A DNA stretch of 64,000 nt, taken from Halovenus amylolytica (GTDB lineage Archaea > Halobacteriota > Halobacteria > Halobacteriales > Haloarculaceae). Below the pieces are notes generated by a model. The model was not told where the DNA came from and searched no databases. It was given only the letters and a program-made list of their open reading frames with translations. Shown here in pieces: positions 24,091-33,386 of this stretch. Positions within the stretch are counted from its first letter, which is position 1, and each line of letters opens with the position of its first letter. Where the stretch lies: contig ML137215.1 in assembly GCA_004015825.1 (NCBI GenBank), positions 94,978 to 158,977 of the forward strand. The letters are read 5' to 3'. The position numbers and the translations under genes are program-made.

Positions 24091-25245
24091 TTACACATAG
24101 TCCGGGCCAACGTCGTAGTCCGCATCGAGTGCCTCGTAGAAGGCCTCGGCCGTTTCGATTGCCAGTTCCTGATTGTCCTCGATGTACTCGTTCGTGTAGT
24201 ACTCCTCGACATCACGGCTTTCTTCGAGGAGGCCAGCGTCACGTAACACTGACTGGGTGGTCTCCAGCTGGTCTGCTGGTGTCCATCCTTTTCCTCTCGA
24301 AGTCCCGAGTTCTCTGGTGGGCACTCGTGAGGCGTAGATTGGTCCGACCGTCGTCATTACGAGCTCTTCGTCGAAGTTTGGTACCTTGTCCCTGTAGGCC
24401 TCTATAACGGCGTCGAGATCAGTTGCGAACATCTTGTGGGCACGGAGCCATCCCCGGACGAAGCTGTTTACCAGCTCTGTCTCGTCGTCGATGACTTCCT
24501 GTCGGGTAAACAGAGAGACGCCCAGATTTTCCAGAACGTTGGTGATGATGAGGACGTTCGTCTCGTATCCGTTCTGCTCTAGCCGGGCAACAGCCTGTGG
24601 GAAGTACGTGACCGCCGCATCGATCTCTCCCTCCATCATGAGTGCCTCCTCTGATCCAGGTTGCATATTTCGCGTCTCGACGTTCGACGGATCGCCACCA
24701 CGTTTTTCGAGAGCCGCCATCGCCAGTGGACCAGTCGCGCCGAAAGGATACTGCCCGATAACTTTGCCCTCCATATCGGTCCAGGATTCGATGCCTGCCT
24801 CCGCCGTCGAGACAACACCAGCCATCGGGTCGATGACCTGCCCGATGATCCGCAACGACGACCCTTCCTGAATCTGTCGCAACACCGCAGATATCTCGGC
24901 ATTGCCGAACTTGTCTTGCCCCTGTGCGATCGATTGGGCTGCTGCCTGTGATCCATTGGACGTGGTGAACTCGACATCGATCCCTTCCTCCTCCCAGAGT
25001 CCGAGTTCGACACCCGCATCGTTCGGTGCGGCGTCGAGCCCGGAGCGCTGGTACCGGTGGCGGTACGTCGCCGACGGCAACGACGAAGACGACCCTGAAC
25101 TACCGAGACAACCGACTAGAGACGCCACTACCCCCGTTGCACCCGTCGCCAGGAACGTCCGCCGTGAAACCCCCGAGACACCGGGCCGTTTCTGTCGGCC
25201 CTGTATAACAGACTCTCCCCGTTGTGTATCTTCTTTCGAACTCAT
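24091..25245 (-). CDS. NMT1/SsuA-type substrate-binding Tat lipoprotein
   Basis: 384 residues from ATG 25245; ATG 25257 is an alternative. SRRTFLATGATGVVASLVGC is a Tat signal with lipobox. The mature chain follows the NMT1/THI5/SsuA plan: GVELGLWEEEGIDVEF, GSQAAAQSIAQGQDKFGNAE, then VIGQYPFGATGPLAMAALEK and MMEGEIDAAVTYFPQAVARL. The ligand could be an alkanesulfonate, taurine, a thiamine or flavin precursor; I cannot choose. Placement next to sulfur-type reductases and a flavin-reductase-fold gene favours an organosulfur compound by inference only. Confidence 0.82.
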   Translation of the reverse strand: MSSKEDTQRGESVIQGRQKRPGVSGVSRRTFLATGATGVVASLVGCLGSSGSSSSLPSATYRHRYQRSGLDAAPNDAGVELGLWEEEGIDVEFTTSNGSQAAAQSIAQGQDKFGNAEISAVLRQIQEGSSLRIIGQVIDPMAGVVSTAEAGIESWTDMEGKVIGQYPFGATGPLAMAALEKRGGDPSNVETRNMQPGSEEALMMEGEIDAAVTYFPQAVARLEQNGYETNVLIITNVLENLGVSLFTRQEVIDDETELVNSFVRGWLRAHKMFATDLDAVIEAYRDKVPNFDEELVMTTVGPIYASRVPTRELGTSRGKGWTPADQLETTQSVLRDAGLLEESRDVEEYYTNEYIEDNQELAIETAEAFYEALDADYDVGPDYV

Positions 25246-25444
25246 GGAAGACACCACGATTTCCAGATAATTAAATTATGGCATCGATTTCGCGAAGATG
25301 TGGGCGCATTTTAGTATGGTAACGTGATATACTCCGAACTTCGTCTGATACTAACGTGATTAACGTGACCGGACAAACATACGTCCACTATCGGTGATGA
25401 AGACAACTGTGTCCGTACGGGCGAAAGGAGAAGAGTCGTAGGGG

Positions 25445-26908
25445 CTACTCTGTGACTTCGAACGTGAAGTGACAGGCAGGGAGCGGGCGGACCGGATGGT
25501 TGTCCAGATAGGAGAGGTGGGGCTTGAGCTGATAGTCGGGATCGTCCTCCTCGGCGGTAAAGATCGCTGGATAGACGTCGATGAAGTGGTGGCCTGGCTG
25601 TCCAGACGCCCGAAGGACCGTCCGTAGTTTGTTCCGCTGTGGCCCACTGAGTGCACAGGAGTAGCCCAACATGTCGTTGTCGTAGACGAACATCGGGGTG
25701 GTTTCGTACATCGTCCAGCCGATACCGGTCAGTTCGATTTCAATCTCGGTTCCGACTGGGCCACTCGTCGGTTCGAACGTCTCGATCGACGGTTGCATCA
25801 TAAAGCCAGTGACGGCTATCTCTCGACCGTGGACCTCGGCGGTGATCGGCCGTGTGGAACCGACGTCGACTGGAATCTCTATCTCGACCTGGAAGGAGCC
25901 ATCACTGTCGGTACTGACAGTTGGAAGGACGTCCGGAAACGGATCCGCCCAGATAGTGTGGTCTGGGGGCTGGTTCTTGCCCTGTGGCTCGTGACCATCG
26001 TGGCGATACCAGATGAGATTTACCTCGGTATTGGACGGGAACCCCGACCCGGAGATGATCGCGGTCGTTCCTGCCTGCCCGCACTCGGGAGTGATATCGA
26101 GGCTGGCCTCGGTATCTTCGTCGATCTCGGGGTAGTGCAGTTCGATCGGACTCTCGTCCAGCAGCGGGTCGACCCACGATGTTGGTAATTCGCTTTCGGG
26201 CTCGGTCACTTCGACGGTCCAGGTCCGCTTGCGCCCGTCAGAGACTTTCCCGTACGGGGACTGTGTGTTGTTCTGGAGGAAGGGGATACCGAGATGGCTC
26301 CGCCAGACCTGCAGGACGTGTTTGCCCGGTGGCCCGGCCGCACGGATCTCTGCAGTCGCCGTCCCCCGGTTTTGCACACCGGTCATGAAGCCCACGTAGC
26401 CGTTGTCCCAGACGACTGGATAGTTGTTCACCATGATGTCCGGCCCGATCCCGTAACCTCTGATGGTAAATGTATCCCCGAGTTCCGCCGTGTCGTTGAG
26501 CAGTTCGAAATGTGGGATAACCTCTATTTCCGCGTCGTCGATTTGGTCACCATTACTGTCTACGAGTTTGATAATATGGTCGCCTCCGTAGTCTTCGGGG
26601 ATGGCAAACTCCATGTCGAAGGCACCCGAGCCGTCGGTCTGGACACTGGCGAGAGTGTCGACCCGGGGCCGGTACTGTGGCCCAACTATCTCGTGGGCTC
26701 TGAGCACGCCCCACTCGCCCTGGACAGATTTCCAGTGCAACTCGAACTCTTCATCTTCGGGCAGGTTTCGGCCCTGGATGAGGATAGTTTCGCCGACGTA
26801 AGCGTCGTCGTCACTGAGTACGAGTGTCCCGCGCTGGCTCTGTTGGTCGCCACGCTGACTCCGCAAGCCGTAGCTCTCCTCGCGAGAATTGTCTTGCATC
26901 TCGTCCAT
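25445..26908 (-). CDS. Four-domain Ig/TIG-type protein without signal peptide, copy 1
   Basis: 487 residues. No signal peptide or membrane segment. Four beta domains of about 100-110 residues: 27-133, 134-240, 270-380 and 380-487, each with the GxxxTIxGxGFP-like opening of IPT/TIG Ig folds (LGDTFTIRGYGIGPD, AGTTAIISGSGFPSN, VGTEIEIELTGIGW). Blocks such as WDNGYVGFMTGVQNRGTA, LQNNTQSPYG and DNHPVRPLP are almost the same in the paralog at 28328. TATA at 26931-26938 puts the message start near ATG 26908. Ig/TIG domains are normally extracellular, so a cytosolic pair is odd. Function unknown. Confidence 0.68.
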   Translation of the reverse strand: MDEMQDNSREESYGLRSQRGDQQSQRGTLVLSDDDAYVGETILIQGRNLPEDEEFELHWKSVQGEWGVLRAHEIVGPQYRPRVDTLASVQTDGSGAFDMEFAIPEDYGGDHIIKLVDSNGDQIDDAEIEVIPHFELLNDTAELGDTFTIRGYGIGPDIMVNNYPVVWDNGYVGFMTGVQNRGTATAEIRAAGPPGKHVLQVWRSHLGIPFLQNNTQSPYGKVSDGRKRTWTVEVTEPESELPTSWVDPLLDESPIELHYPEIDEDTEASLDITPECGQAGTTAIISGSGFPSNTEVNLIWYRHDGHEPQGKNQPPDHTIWADPFPDVLPTVSTDSDGSFQVEIEIPVDVGSTRPITAEVHGREIAVTGFMMQPSIETFEPTSGPVGTEIEIELTGIGWTMYETTPMFVYDNDMLGYSCALSGPQRNKLRTVLRASGQPGHHFIDVYPAIFTAEEDDPDYQLKPHLSYLDNHPVRPLPACHFTFEVTE

Positions 26909-27038
26909 GCCGATGATTACTCTGACCGTCCATATATATTTGCTGTCGATTCCTACGGTTCAGGAAGGAGAACCGTTGGTGTTCGGTCACCTCGGCTGGA
27001 GGGATACAGTTTTAATTGTCGACTTGGAAGGCAGTAGC

Positions 27039-27698
27039 ATGGTACCGTCAGACGCCTCCGAAGTCTTCGACGAGATCACGGAGATGGATTCGACAGCGCT
27101 GTTCAAACCGAAGGTCGTCTCACTCGTTGTGACCAACAGCGAGTCGGGCGGCCCGAACATTATGACTGCGTCGTGGTTCATGCTGGCAGGCTACGACCCG
27201 TTTCGATATCTTCTCTCTGTCAGCCAGCGAACCTACACGTACGAACTCATCGAGGAAAACCCCGAGTTCGTTCTGGCCGCCCCGTCGGGAGAGATGATAG
27301 ATGCACTCTCACTGGCTGGGACGGTCAGCGGGCGTGACGTTGACAAAATCGACCACCTGGGGCTGGAGACGGTTCCAGGAAAGGACGTCGACGTACCGCT
27401 TCTGGCAAACGCGATCGGCAATGTCGAGTGTTCAGTGATGGACTCGTTCGAGTTCGAGAACTGCACGTACTACTTCGGTTCTGTCGAGAACGCTTACGTC
27501 ACGTCGGGTGGTCTCGATGGCCGGATTCTCTCGCTAGAGGAAGATATCCTCGCGTACATGGGGAGCAACTGGGGCGACGCAGACGCAGACGAAAAGTACC
27601 GCTACCACGCCGACCTCGAGCCCGATGATCTCCGGCGGTTTCCAGACAGCAAGGTCCACGAGACGCTCCCCGAGGAGGTCCGCGAGACCGACGAGTGA
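27039..27698 (+). CDS. Flavin-reductase-like (FMN-binding split barrel) protein
   Basis: 219 residues from ATG 27039; TTTTAATT about 25 nt before it fits a leaderless start. The split-barrel pattern of the flavin reductase family is visible: VVSLVVTNSESGGPNIMTAS, a FRYLLSVSQRTYTYELIEEN stretch, FVLAAPSG, and ECSVMDSFEFENCTYYFGSV near residue 140. Family members bind FMN and reduce flavin with NAD(P)H, or act as flavin stores; archaeal ones may be ferric or F420-linked. Lies divergently between the two Ig/TIG paralogs, so it may form part of one functional set. Confidence 0.82.
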   Translation: MVPSDASEVFDEITEMDSTALFKPKVVSLVVTNSESGGPNIMTASWFMLAGYDPFRYLLSVSQRTYTYELIEENPEFVLAAPSGEMIDALSLAGTVSGRDVDKIDHLGLETVPGKDVDVPLLANAIGNVECSVMDSFEFENCTYYFGSVENAYVTSGGLDGRILSLEEDILAYMGSNWGDADADEKYRYHADLEPDDLRRFPDSKVHETLPEEVRETDE

Positions 27699-27701
27699 CG
27701 A

Positions 27702-28277
27702 TCACCACAGGGCAGTGTGCCTGCTGACGGCGAACTGGTGACTCTCCGCTCCGCTCTCACCGAAGAGGAAGGCCAGAAAGGGAACCGACAGTTCTGACCC
27801 ATCCACCGAAACGTGTTCTCTCGGTGTCGACAGTGGGCCGTGTCGCTGGTCGTAGCGCTCGATAGTGTCTCTATCTACCTGCAGCCCGTACCACTGCCCG
27901 AGAATTCGCTCGACGGATTGGCAGGAGTGGTCTACAACGTGAAACAGACAGAGGTCGACGATCGGTCGTGCGTACGCACAGTCCGCGTAGAAAAACTCCG
28001 AGAGGTCACCCTGGAACGACCGTCCACACTGCTTGCACTCGTACAACTGGACTTCGAGTGTGACTGTCTCGAAACCATCGTCGGTGACTAGTCGGGCAAA
28101 CGTTTTTCCCGCCGCCTGGTAGCCGTTCTTCCGCAGGGTGGTCGCTGCACACCCCGGGCACGGACGCTCCGAGCCAGCCCGCATCCCGTCGTAGCGTAGC
28201 AACTGGTCGTGCACCGCATGGACGAATCCTGGAGACAGTGTCGGGTCTGCGTGTTTCTCCGAAGGATGTTGCATCAC
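27702..28277 (-). CDS. Zinc-ribbon/HTH protein resembling the N-terminal part of a transposase
   Basis: 191 residues. A CPGC...CKQC zinc ribbon (about 40-85), then a helical segment SVERILGQWYGLQVDRDTIERYD that looks like a transposase DNA-binding helix-turn-helix, then HVSVDGSELSVPFLAFLFG, placed like the strand bearing the first Asp of a DDE transposase. The chain ends soon after, so the rest of a catalytic domain is missing. Either a truncated IS relic or a DNA-binding protein recruited from one. Its stop is 3 bp from the end of the flavin-reductase-like gene; no inverted repeats found around it. Confidence 0.55.
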   Translation of the reverse strand: MMQHPSEKHADPTLSPGFVHAVHDQLLRYDGMRAGSERPCPGCAATTLRKNGYQAAGKTFARLVTDDGFETVTLEVQLYECKQCGRSFQGDLSEFFYADCAYARPIVDLCLFHVVDHSCQSVERILGQWYGLQVDRDTIERYDQRHGPLSTPREHVSVDGSELSVPFLAFLFGESGAESHQFAVSRHTALW

Positions 28278-28327
28278 TCTATAGCACAGCGCGCAGGGTA
28301 AAGTAGTTCACGCCACGAGCAGTGCCT

Positions 28328-29761
28328 TTATTCGGTGACTTCGAACGCGAAGTGCATCCCAGGCAGTGGTCGCACCGGGTGATTGTGCAAGTACGAGAGG
28401 TGCGGCCACCGTTCGAAGTCGGGTTCGTCCGCCTCGACTGTCGCGAGAGTCGGATAGACGTCGATGAAGTGCCATCCCGGATCACCGGTAGCGGGAAACT
28501 CCACCCGGACGATGCCGTTCCTGCTGTCTTCGGTGGTGCTAGAGACGACACCCAGTGGCTTGTTATCGTAGAGGAAAAACGGCTGGTTCTCGTAGCTCGT
28601 CCACCCGATACCCGACAGTTCGATCGTTATCGTCGTCCCGACGGGACCGCTCGTCGGTTCGAACTGCTCGATCGCTGGCTGGACGACGACTCCCGACAGT
28701 GCGAGTGGTTTCCCGTCGGCGACGGCAGCGATCGGGCGCGTTCCGCCCTGGCCGGACGGAATCTCTATTTCGACCTGGAAGCGGCCATCTTCGTCGCTCG
28801 TCACGCTGGGGAGGACATCCAGGGCTGGTTCCGGTGTGATATTCCCCTGCCTGTGGTGACCTTCGTGACGGAACCAGACGAGATCGATGGTCTCTTCCGG
28901 CGGAAACTGTCGCCCGTCGATGAACACACTCGTTCCGGCCTGGCCTGACTGTGGGGTCAGTTCGAGCGTCGCCTCCCCATCGACATCTATCTCGGGGTAG
29001 TGAGCGCTGATCGGACTCTCGTCGAGTTGTGAGTCTACCCATGCCGTCGCTGGTGGGTCGTCGGGTTCGGTAACTTCGATGGTAAAACGATGCGGTCTCC
29101 CCTGTCCGACCGGTCCGTATGGCGACTGGGTGTTATTCTGGAGGTAGGGGATCCCACTGAAGTTTCGCCATACCTGGAGTACATGTGTACCCAGCGGGCC
29201 GACAGCTCTAACTTTGGCTTTAGCTGTCCCGCGGTTCTGTACGCCGGTGACAAAGCCGACATACCCGTTGTCCCAGGTGACCTGATAGTTGCTGTAGGCC
29301 ACGTCTGGTCCGATCCCGTAGCCGCTAAGCGTGACTGTGTCTCCCAGTTGGACTGTCGTCTGGTCGAGTTCGAACCACGGTAGAATCTCCAGTTCAGTCT
29401 GGTCGACGACCGAGTCGTCCTGGCGGAGTTCGACAGTGTGTGTTCCACCGAAGTCTTCGAAGACGCGCCACTGCTCTTCGAACTGACCCGAGTCGTCGGT
29501 GGTCACGGTGGCGATCAGTTCGGTTCGGTGCTGGTACTGTGGCCCAAGAATCTCGTTAGCTTCGAGGACGCCCCACCGACCACTGTATGTGTGCCAATGG
29601 AGTTCGTAGCTCTGATTTGCTGCGAGCGAGCGGCCCTGGAAAGTGACCGTATCTGCAACGTATGCTTCGTCTGTACTCGCTGTCAGAGTCTCTGCCGCTC
29701 CGGAGTGGTGCTGTCCGGACTCGTCTGTTCTCTGTTGAGATGTGTCTTTTTTCTCGCCCAT
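28328..29761 (-). CDS. Four-domain Ig/TIG-type protein without signal peptide, copy 2
   Basis: 477 residues, a co-linear paralog of the protein at 25445-26908. Same four domains and shared blocks: LGDTVTLSGYGIGPD, WDNGYVGFVTGVQNRGTA, LQNNTQSPYG, LDESPISAHYPEID, FEPTSGPVGTTITIELSGIG and HNHPVRPLPGMHFAFEVTE. No export signal is visible. AAAATATAATGG before ATG 29761 fits a leaderless start, so the two copies are separate transcription units. Divergence is spread over the whole length, which argues for an old duplication kept by selection. Function unknown; a structural or ligand-binding role is more likely than catalysis, as no catalytic motif is seen. Confidence 0.68.
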   Translation of the reverse strand: MGEKKDTSQQRTDESGQHHSGAAETLTASTDEAYVADTVTFQGRSLAANQSYELHWHTYSGRWGVLEANEILGPQYQHRTELIATVTTDDSGQFEEQWRVFEDFGGTHTVELRQDDSVVDQTELEILPWFELDQTTVQLGDTVTLSGYGIGPDVAYSNYQVTWDNGYVGFVTGVQNRGTAKAKVRAVGPLGTHVLQVWRNFSGIPYLQNNTQSPYGPVGQGRPHRFTIEVTEPDDPPATAWVDSQLDESPISAHYPEIDVDGEATLELTPQSGQAGTSVFIDGRQFPPEETIDLVWFRHEGHHRQGNITPEPALDVLPSVTSDEDGRFQVEIEIPSGQGGTRPIAAVADGKPLALSGVVVQPAIEQFEPTSGPVGTTITIELSGIGWTSYENQPFFLYDNKPLGVVSSTTEDSRNGIVRVEFPATGDPGWHFIDVYPTLATVEADEPDFERWPHLSYLHNHPVRPLPGMHFAFEVTE

Positions 29762-29962
29762 AGCGATGGTATCGAGACGACGACCATTATATTTTCCCGA
29801 CGGATCGTGGTTGTTGCGAGGTACTACCGCCGGGCTACGTAGGCACTAGTATTCGTGATGTGACCAGACTCCGTTCGGTCCCAACAGGTAAAAAGAACCG
29901 CGACGGTAGCATGACTCTCCTGACAGGGTAACGTCGACCCCTCGGCACAAAACCGGCCGCTC

Positions 29963-30493
29963 TTACCCCATCAGGATTTTCAATCTGGGATGGTTTTCAA
30001 CGAACTCGAGCTGTTCGAGTTTGGCGTCGATACCGAAGATGCGGCCTGCTCCGAACGCACCGAGCCCGAAGAGCAGGAATACATAGATCATGTGCTCACT
30101 GAATATGAGACTGTTTTCGAACGGGAAGTGCGCGGACCAGTAAAAGAGCATCATGACAGCCCCCCAGAACGCGCTCAGACGCAGGAGTGTCCCGGTCAGA
30201 AGACCCAGACCGATGAGGGTCAGACCGACCTGGTTTAGCGGTGTCAACAACCAAGCCCAGTCGTTTGCCATCGTCACCCAGATACTCCCGAACGGATTGC
30301 CTTCTGGGACGGCGAACAGCAGAAACTCTCTGACGCTCCACTCGGGGTCTACCACCTTGATTATCCCCGCGTAGAAGAACGTCCAGCCCATGATGAGCCG
30401 TAACGAGAGGAGTGAGTATCCGACCCAGTTCTCTGAGTATTCGAACGAGATGCTCCGCCCGAACAGTTCAGACTCTAATTGTCTAGTGGCCAT
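29963..30493 (-). CDS. DoxX-family membrane protein
   Basis: 176 residues with four membrane helices. SLLSLRLIMGWTFFYAGIIKV and the later LTLIGLGLLTGTLLRLSAFWG are typical of DoxX/DoxD proteins; they are split here only by the usual loop. In Acidianus the DoxD/DoxA pair is a thiosulfate:quinone oxidoreductase, but most DoxX proteins are of unknown function and often accompany redox enzymes. No DoxA partner is nearby. It ends the accessory block; the 200 bp up to the Ig/TIG gene are gene-free. Confidence 0.8.
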   Translation of the reverse strand: MATRQLESELFGRSISFEYSENWVGYSLLSLRLIMGWTFFYAGIIKVVDPEWSVREFLLFAVPEGNPFGSIWVTMANDWAWLLTPLNQVGLTLIGLGLLTGTLLRLSAFWGAVMMLFYWSAHFPFENSLIFSEHMIYVFLLFGLGAFGAGRIFGIDAKLEQLEFVENHPRLKILMG

Positions 30494-30670
30494 TGTTACG
30501 TTCGTATGATATTGGTTAGTAGCAAGTCATATAACTTCTGGCTCTTCCCAGTTCGTGTGAAACAACCCAAGGCTGCAGTACTTCCTCGGGTAGCAGGGAG
30601 TATCTCGCGGCCGCGGAACTTCTTCGCCACAGAGCGAACAAATTTAACTGATCCGCAAATAGACCACGGT

Positions 30671-31396
30671 ATGATATCACTTGAAGAGGCCGTAACCGCA
30701 CGGCTCGAATCACACGGGGAGCGATTCGAAGTGCTGGTCGATCCCGATGCAGCGCTGGAGATCAAACGTGGCGAGTTCGACGGGGAACTCGAAGACGTCA
30801 TCGCAGCCGAAGACGTCTTCGAGGATGCCTCGCGCGGGGACAGGCCACCCGAGAACGCTCTCGAAGAGGTGTTCGGTACCACAGATCCCCTCGAAATCAT
30901 TCCGGAGGTGATCAAAGAGGGAGAGATCCAGATCACCGCGGAGCAGCGCCAAGAGATGCAGGAAAAAAAGCGGAAAAATCTCATCAACCGCATCGCGCGC
31001 AACGCGGTCAATCCACAGATGGACGACGCGCCACACCCACCGGAACGGATCGAGTCCGCCCTCGAAGAGACCGATTTCCGGATCGACCCGATGGAACCGG
31101 TCGAACCCCAGGTCGACGAGGCACTCGATGCCCTGCGCCCGGTGATTCCGATCCGGTTCGACACCGTCACCGTCGCGACACAGCTGCCAGCCGACTACGC
31201 GGGCAGTGGGCAAGCGAAGATCCGGCAGTTCGGCGATCTCGAACGCGAGGAGTGGCAGCCCGACGGCTCCTGGATCGGCGTCGTCGAGTTTCCAGCCGGG
31301 ATGCAAAACGAGTTCTACGATCTGGTCAACGAGGTTTCCAGCGGCGAGGCCGAAACCCGGATCGTCAAGGACGAAGACGATCTGGATACCCGGTAG
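30671..31396 (+). CDS. SBDS-family ribosome maturation factor (Sdo1)
   Basis: 241 residues from ATG 30671, normal for archaeal SBDS. N-terminal domain with VTARLESHGERFEVLVDPD and the segment FEDASRGDRPPENALEEVFG; the central helical part has TAEQRQEMQEKKRKNLINRI; the C-terminal ferredoxin-like part has RFDTVTVATQLPADYAGSGQ. It helps release an anti-association factor from the new large subunit. Followed at 60 bp by hflX, another ribosome-linked factor. Confidence 0.93.
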   Translation: MISLEEAVTARLESHGERFEVLVDPDAALEIKRGEFDGELEDVIAAEDVFEDASRGDRPPENALEEVFGTTDPLEIIPEVIKEGEIQITAEQRQEMQEKKRKNLINRIARNAVNPQMDDAPHPPERIESALEETDFRIDPMEPVEPQVDEALDALRPVIPIRFDTVTVATQLPADYAGSGQAKIRQFGDLEREEWQPDGSWIGVVEFPAGMQNEFYDLVNEVSSGEAETRIVKDEDDLDTR

Positions 31397-31456
31397 CTAC
31401 CAGTTGTTTCACCGGCGACTGGGATTTATATAATACCGTCACCTAGCACTACCCAA

Positions 31457-32767
31457 GTGACAGGAGAACGTGAACGGATCGTCGTCGCAAAGCGCGTCGA
31501 TTCGGGTGCGGCCGAGACCGACGAGATCGTCGAACTGGCTCGGGCCGCCGGCTACGAAGTCGTGGATATCGTCACACAGACACGCAAAGAGGACCCTGCC
31601 TACCATTTCGGGGAAGGGAAAGTCGAAACAATCGCGAGACGCATCGCCGCCGAAGATGCGACTGCGCTGATCCTCGACAACGAACTCGGGCCCTACCAGA
31701 CGTTCAACATCGGTAACAAACTCCCAGAGGGGGTCCGGATCGTCGACCGGTTCCGGCTCATCCTGGAGATTTTCGGCCAGCGCGCACAGACACGCAAGGC
31801 ACAGCTCCAGGTCGAACTCGCGGAGTTGCGCTACGAACTGCCACGCGCCGAGGCGAAAGCCAGCCTCGCGAAACGGGACGAGCGCCCCGGGTTCATGGGG
31901 CTCGGGGAGTACGATGAAAGCCGTGAACGGGATATCAAATCCCAGATCTCCCGGATCCGGGACGAACTCGAACAGATCGAACAGACCGACCAGCACCGGC
32001 GCGAACAGCGCCGCGAGTCCGGCTTCGATCTGGTCGCGCTGGCCGGCTACACGAACGCCGGCAAGTCGACGTTGCTTCGGCAACTGGCAGCGGATCTCTC
32101 CGTCGACGAAAACGAGGATATCCATCCGGATCTGGATACGACTGCAGAGTCCGAAGACCGCCTGTTTACCACCCTCGGAACGACGACACGCCAGGCTGAT
32201 TTCGACCGCCGCGACGTACTCGTTACAGATACTGTGGGATTCATCTCGGATCTCCCACACTGGCTGGTCGAGTCGTTCAAATCCACGCTGGATGCCGTCT
32301 ACCGGGCGGATCTGGTCTTGCTCGTCGTCGACGTGACCGAATCTGTCGAGGAGATCCGGGAGAAACTGGTGACGAGCCACGATACGCTCTACGAGCGCAA
32401 CGAGGCTCCGATCGTCACGGTGTTGAACAAGTGCGATCAGGTCGACGACGAGGAGATCGACCGCAAACGCGAGGCACTGTCGGCGCTGGCCCCGAACCCG
32501 ATCGTCGTCAGTGCTCGCACCGCGGAGAACATTCCGGCGCTGAAAGACCGGATTCACCAGGAGCTACCGGATTTCGAACGCGAACGCCTCGTCTTGCCGA
32601 TGACAGAGGATACGATGAGTATCGTCTCCTGGATCCACGACAACGCTCACGTCGAAACCGTGGAGTACGGTGACGAGGTCGTCATCGAGTTCGAGGCCAG
32701 ACCAGCCGTCGTCGAACAGTCGCGGTCGAAAGCGACGACGCTGGTCGAATCGAGCGCCTCTGCGTAG
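31457..32767 (+). CDS. hflX: HflX-family GTPase
   Basis: 436 residues with a GTG start at 31457. The N-terminal HflX domain includes FGEGKVETI, LDNELGPYQTFN and a coiled-coil linker (RDIKSQISRIRDELEQIEQ). GTPase motifs: G1 GYTNAGKST at 197-205, G3 DTVGFISDLP, G4 NKCD. A C-terminal acidic domain follows. HflX binds the 50S subunit and splits or rescues ribosomes. One feature differs from many bacterial copies: an insertion NEDIHPDLDTTAESEDRLF between G1 and G2, common in haloarchaea as far as I recall. Confidence 0.93.
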   Translation: MTGERERIVVAKRVDSGAAETDEIVELARAAGYEVVDIVTQTRKEDPAYHFGEGKVETIARRIAAEDATALILDNELGPYQTFNIGNKLPEGVRIVDRFRLILEIFGQRAQTRKAQLQVELAELRYELPRAEAKASLAKRDERPGFMGLGEYDESRERDIKSQISRIRDELEQIEQTDQHRREQRRESGFDLVALAGYTNAGKSTLLRQLAADLSVDENEDIHPDLDTTAESEDRLFTTLGTTTRQADFDRRDVLVTDTVGFISDLPHWLVESFKSTLDAVYRADLVLLVVDVTESVEEIREKLVTSHDTLYERNEAPIVTVLNKCDQVDDEEIDRKREALSALAPNPIVVSARTAENIPALKDRIHQELPDFERERLVLPMTEDTMSIVSWIHDNAHVETVEYGDEVVIEFEARPAVVEQSRSKATTLVESSASA

Positions 32768-32784
32768 CCATCGGCGAATTTCTT

Positions 32785-33303
32785 TCAGTGGGACTGATCC
32801 CGGAGCGATGCTTCGGCGATCCCGACAGTGTGTCCGATACCCACGAGTGCGATTCCGACTACGGCGAACAGTTCGTCCATGCCGGCGATGAACGCGAGCA
32901 TGCCGACGGCACCGAGCACCGAAATCAGGGCTGCCCCGGCGTACATCACTCTGGCGTCTGGAATCTCGCCTGCCGTGTAGGCCAGCCCAGCAGCCGGGAG
33001 GAGCATCCAGCCGACGAGACTGATCGAAAACAGCGCGGTCGCTCCCGAGGAGACGAAAAATCCCACCAAGCCCGCCGCCGTAATCGGGAGCCCGACGATC
33101 ATCACGCCACGCCAGGCTCGCAGGGCACCGTCGGACATGGACTGGTATCCGGTCAGGAGGAAAAACGAGATGAACGCAACCATTACAGCGTGTGCAATCG
33201 CCATGCCGTCACTGCCAAGAAAGTCGAGTATAGTGGCCAGCGTTGCGATCCAGGCGGCTGGAACGAGGACGACAGGTCCGAGATCACGGATACGGTCGAG
33301 CAT
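32785..33303 (-). CDS. Six-helix membrane protein of unknown function
   Basis: 172 residues from ATG 33303. Nearly all hydrophobic with six predicted helices separated by short polar turns (DFLGSDG, SMSDGALRAWRG, AGEIPDARV). No motif that I can link to transport or catalysis. Converges on hflX (17 bp) and is divergent from the small beta protein at 33387. Looks like a conserved haloarchaeal membrane protein. Confidence 0.65.
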   Translation of the reverse strand: MLDRIRDLGPVVLVPAAWIATLATILDFLGSDGMAIAHAVMVAFISFFLLTGYQSMSDGALRAWRGVMIVGLPITAAGLVGFFVSSGATALFSISLVGWMLLPAAGLAYTAGEIPDARVMYAGAALISVLGAVGMLAFIAGMDELFAVVGIALVGIGHTVGIAEASLRDQSH

Positions 33304-33386
33304 ACCAGCACGTTCAGGGAGCGGGGCCAAAAGTGGCGCGAGAGAGATGCAGAGTTTTTTATATACTCCCGTGTCAAGAGATGGGT

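Noticed and set aside
31439..32557. Long minus-strand frame opposite hflX
   Set aside because: Antisense shadow; all GTPase motifs are on the plus strand.
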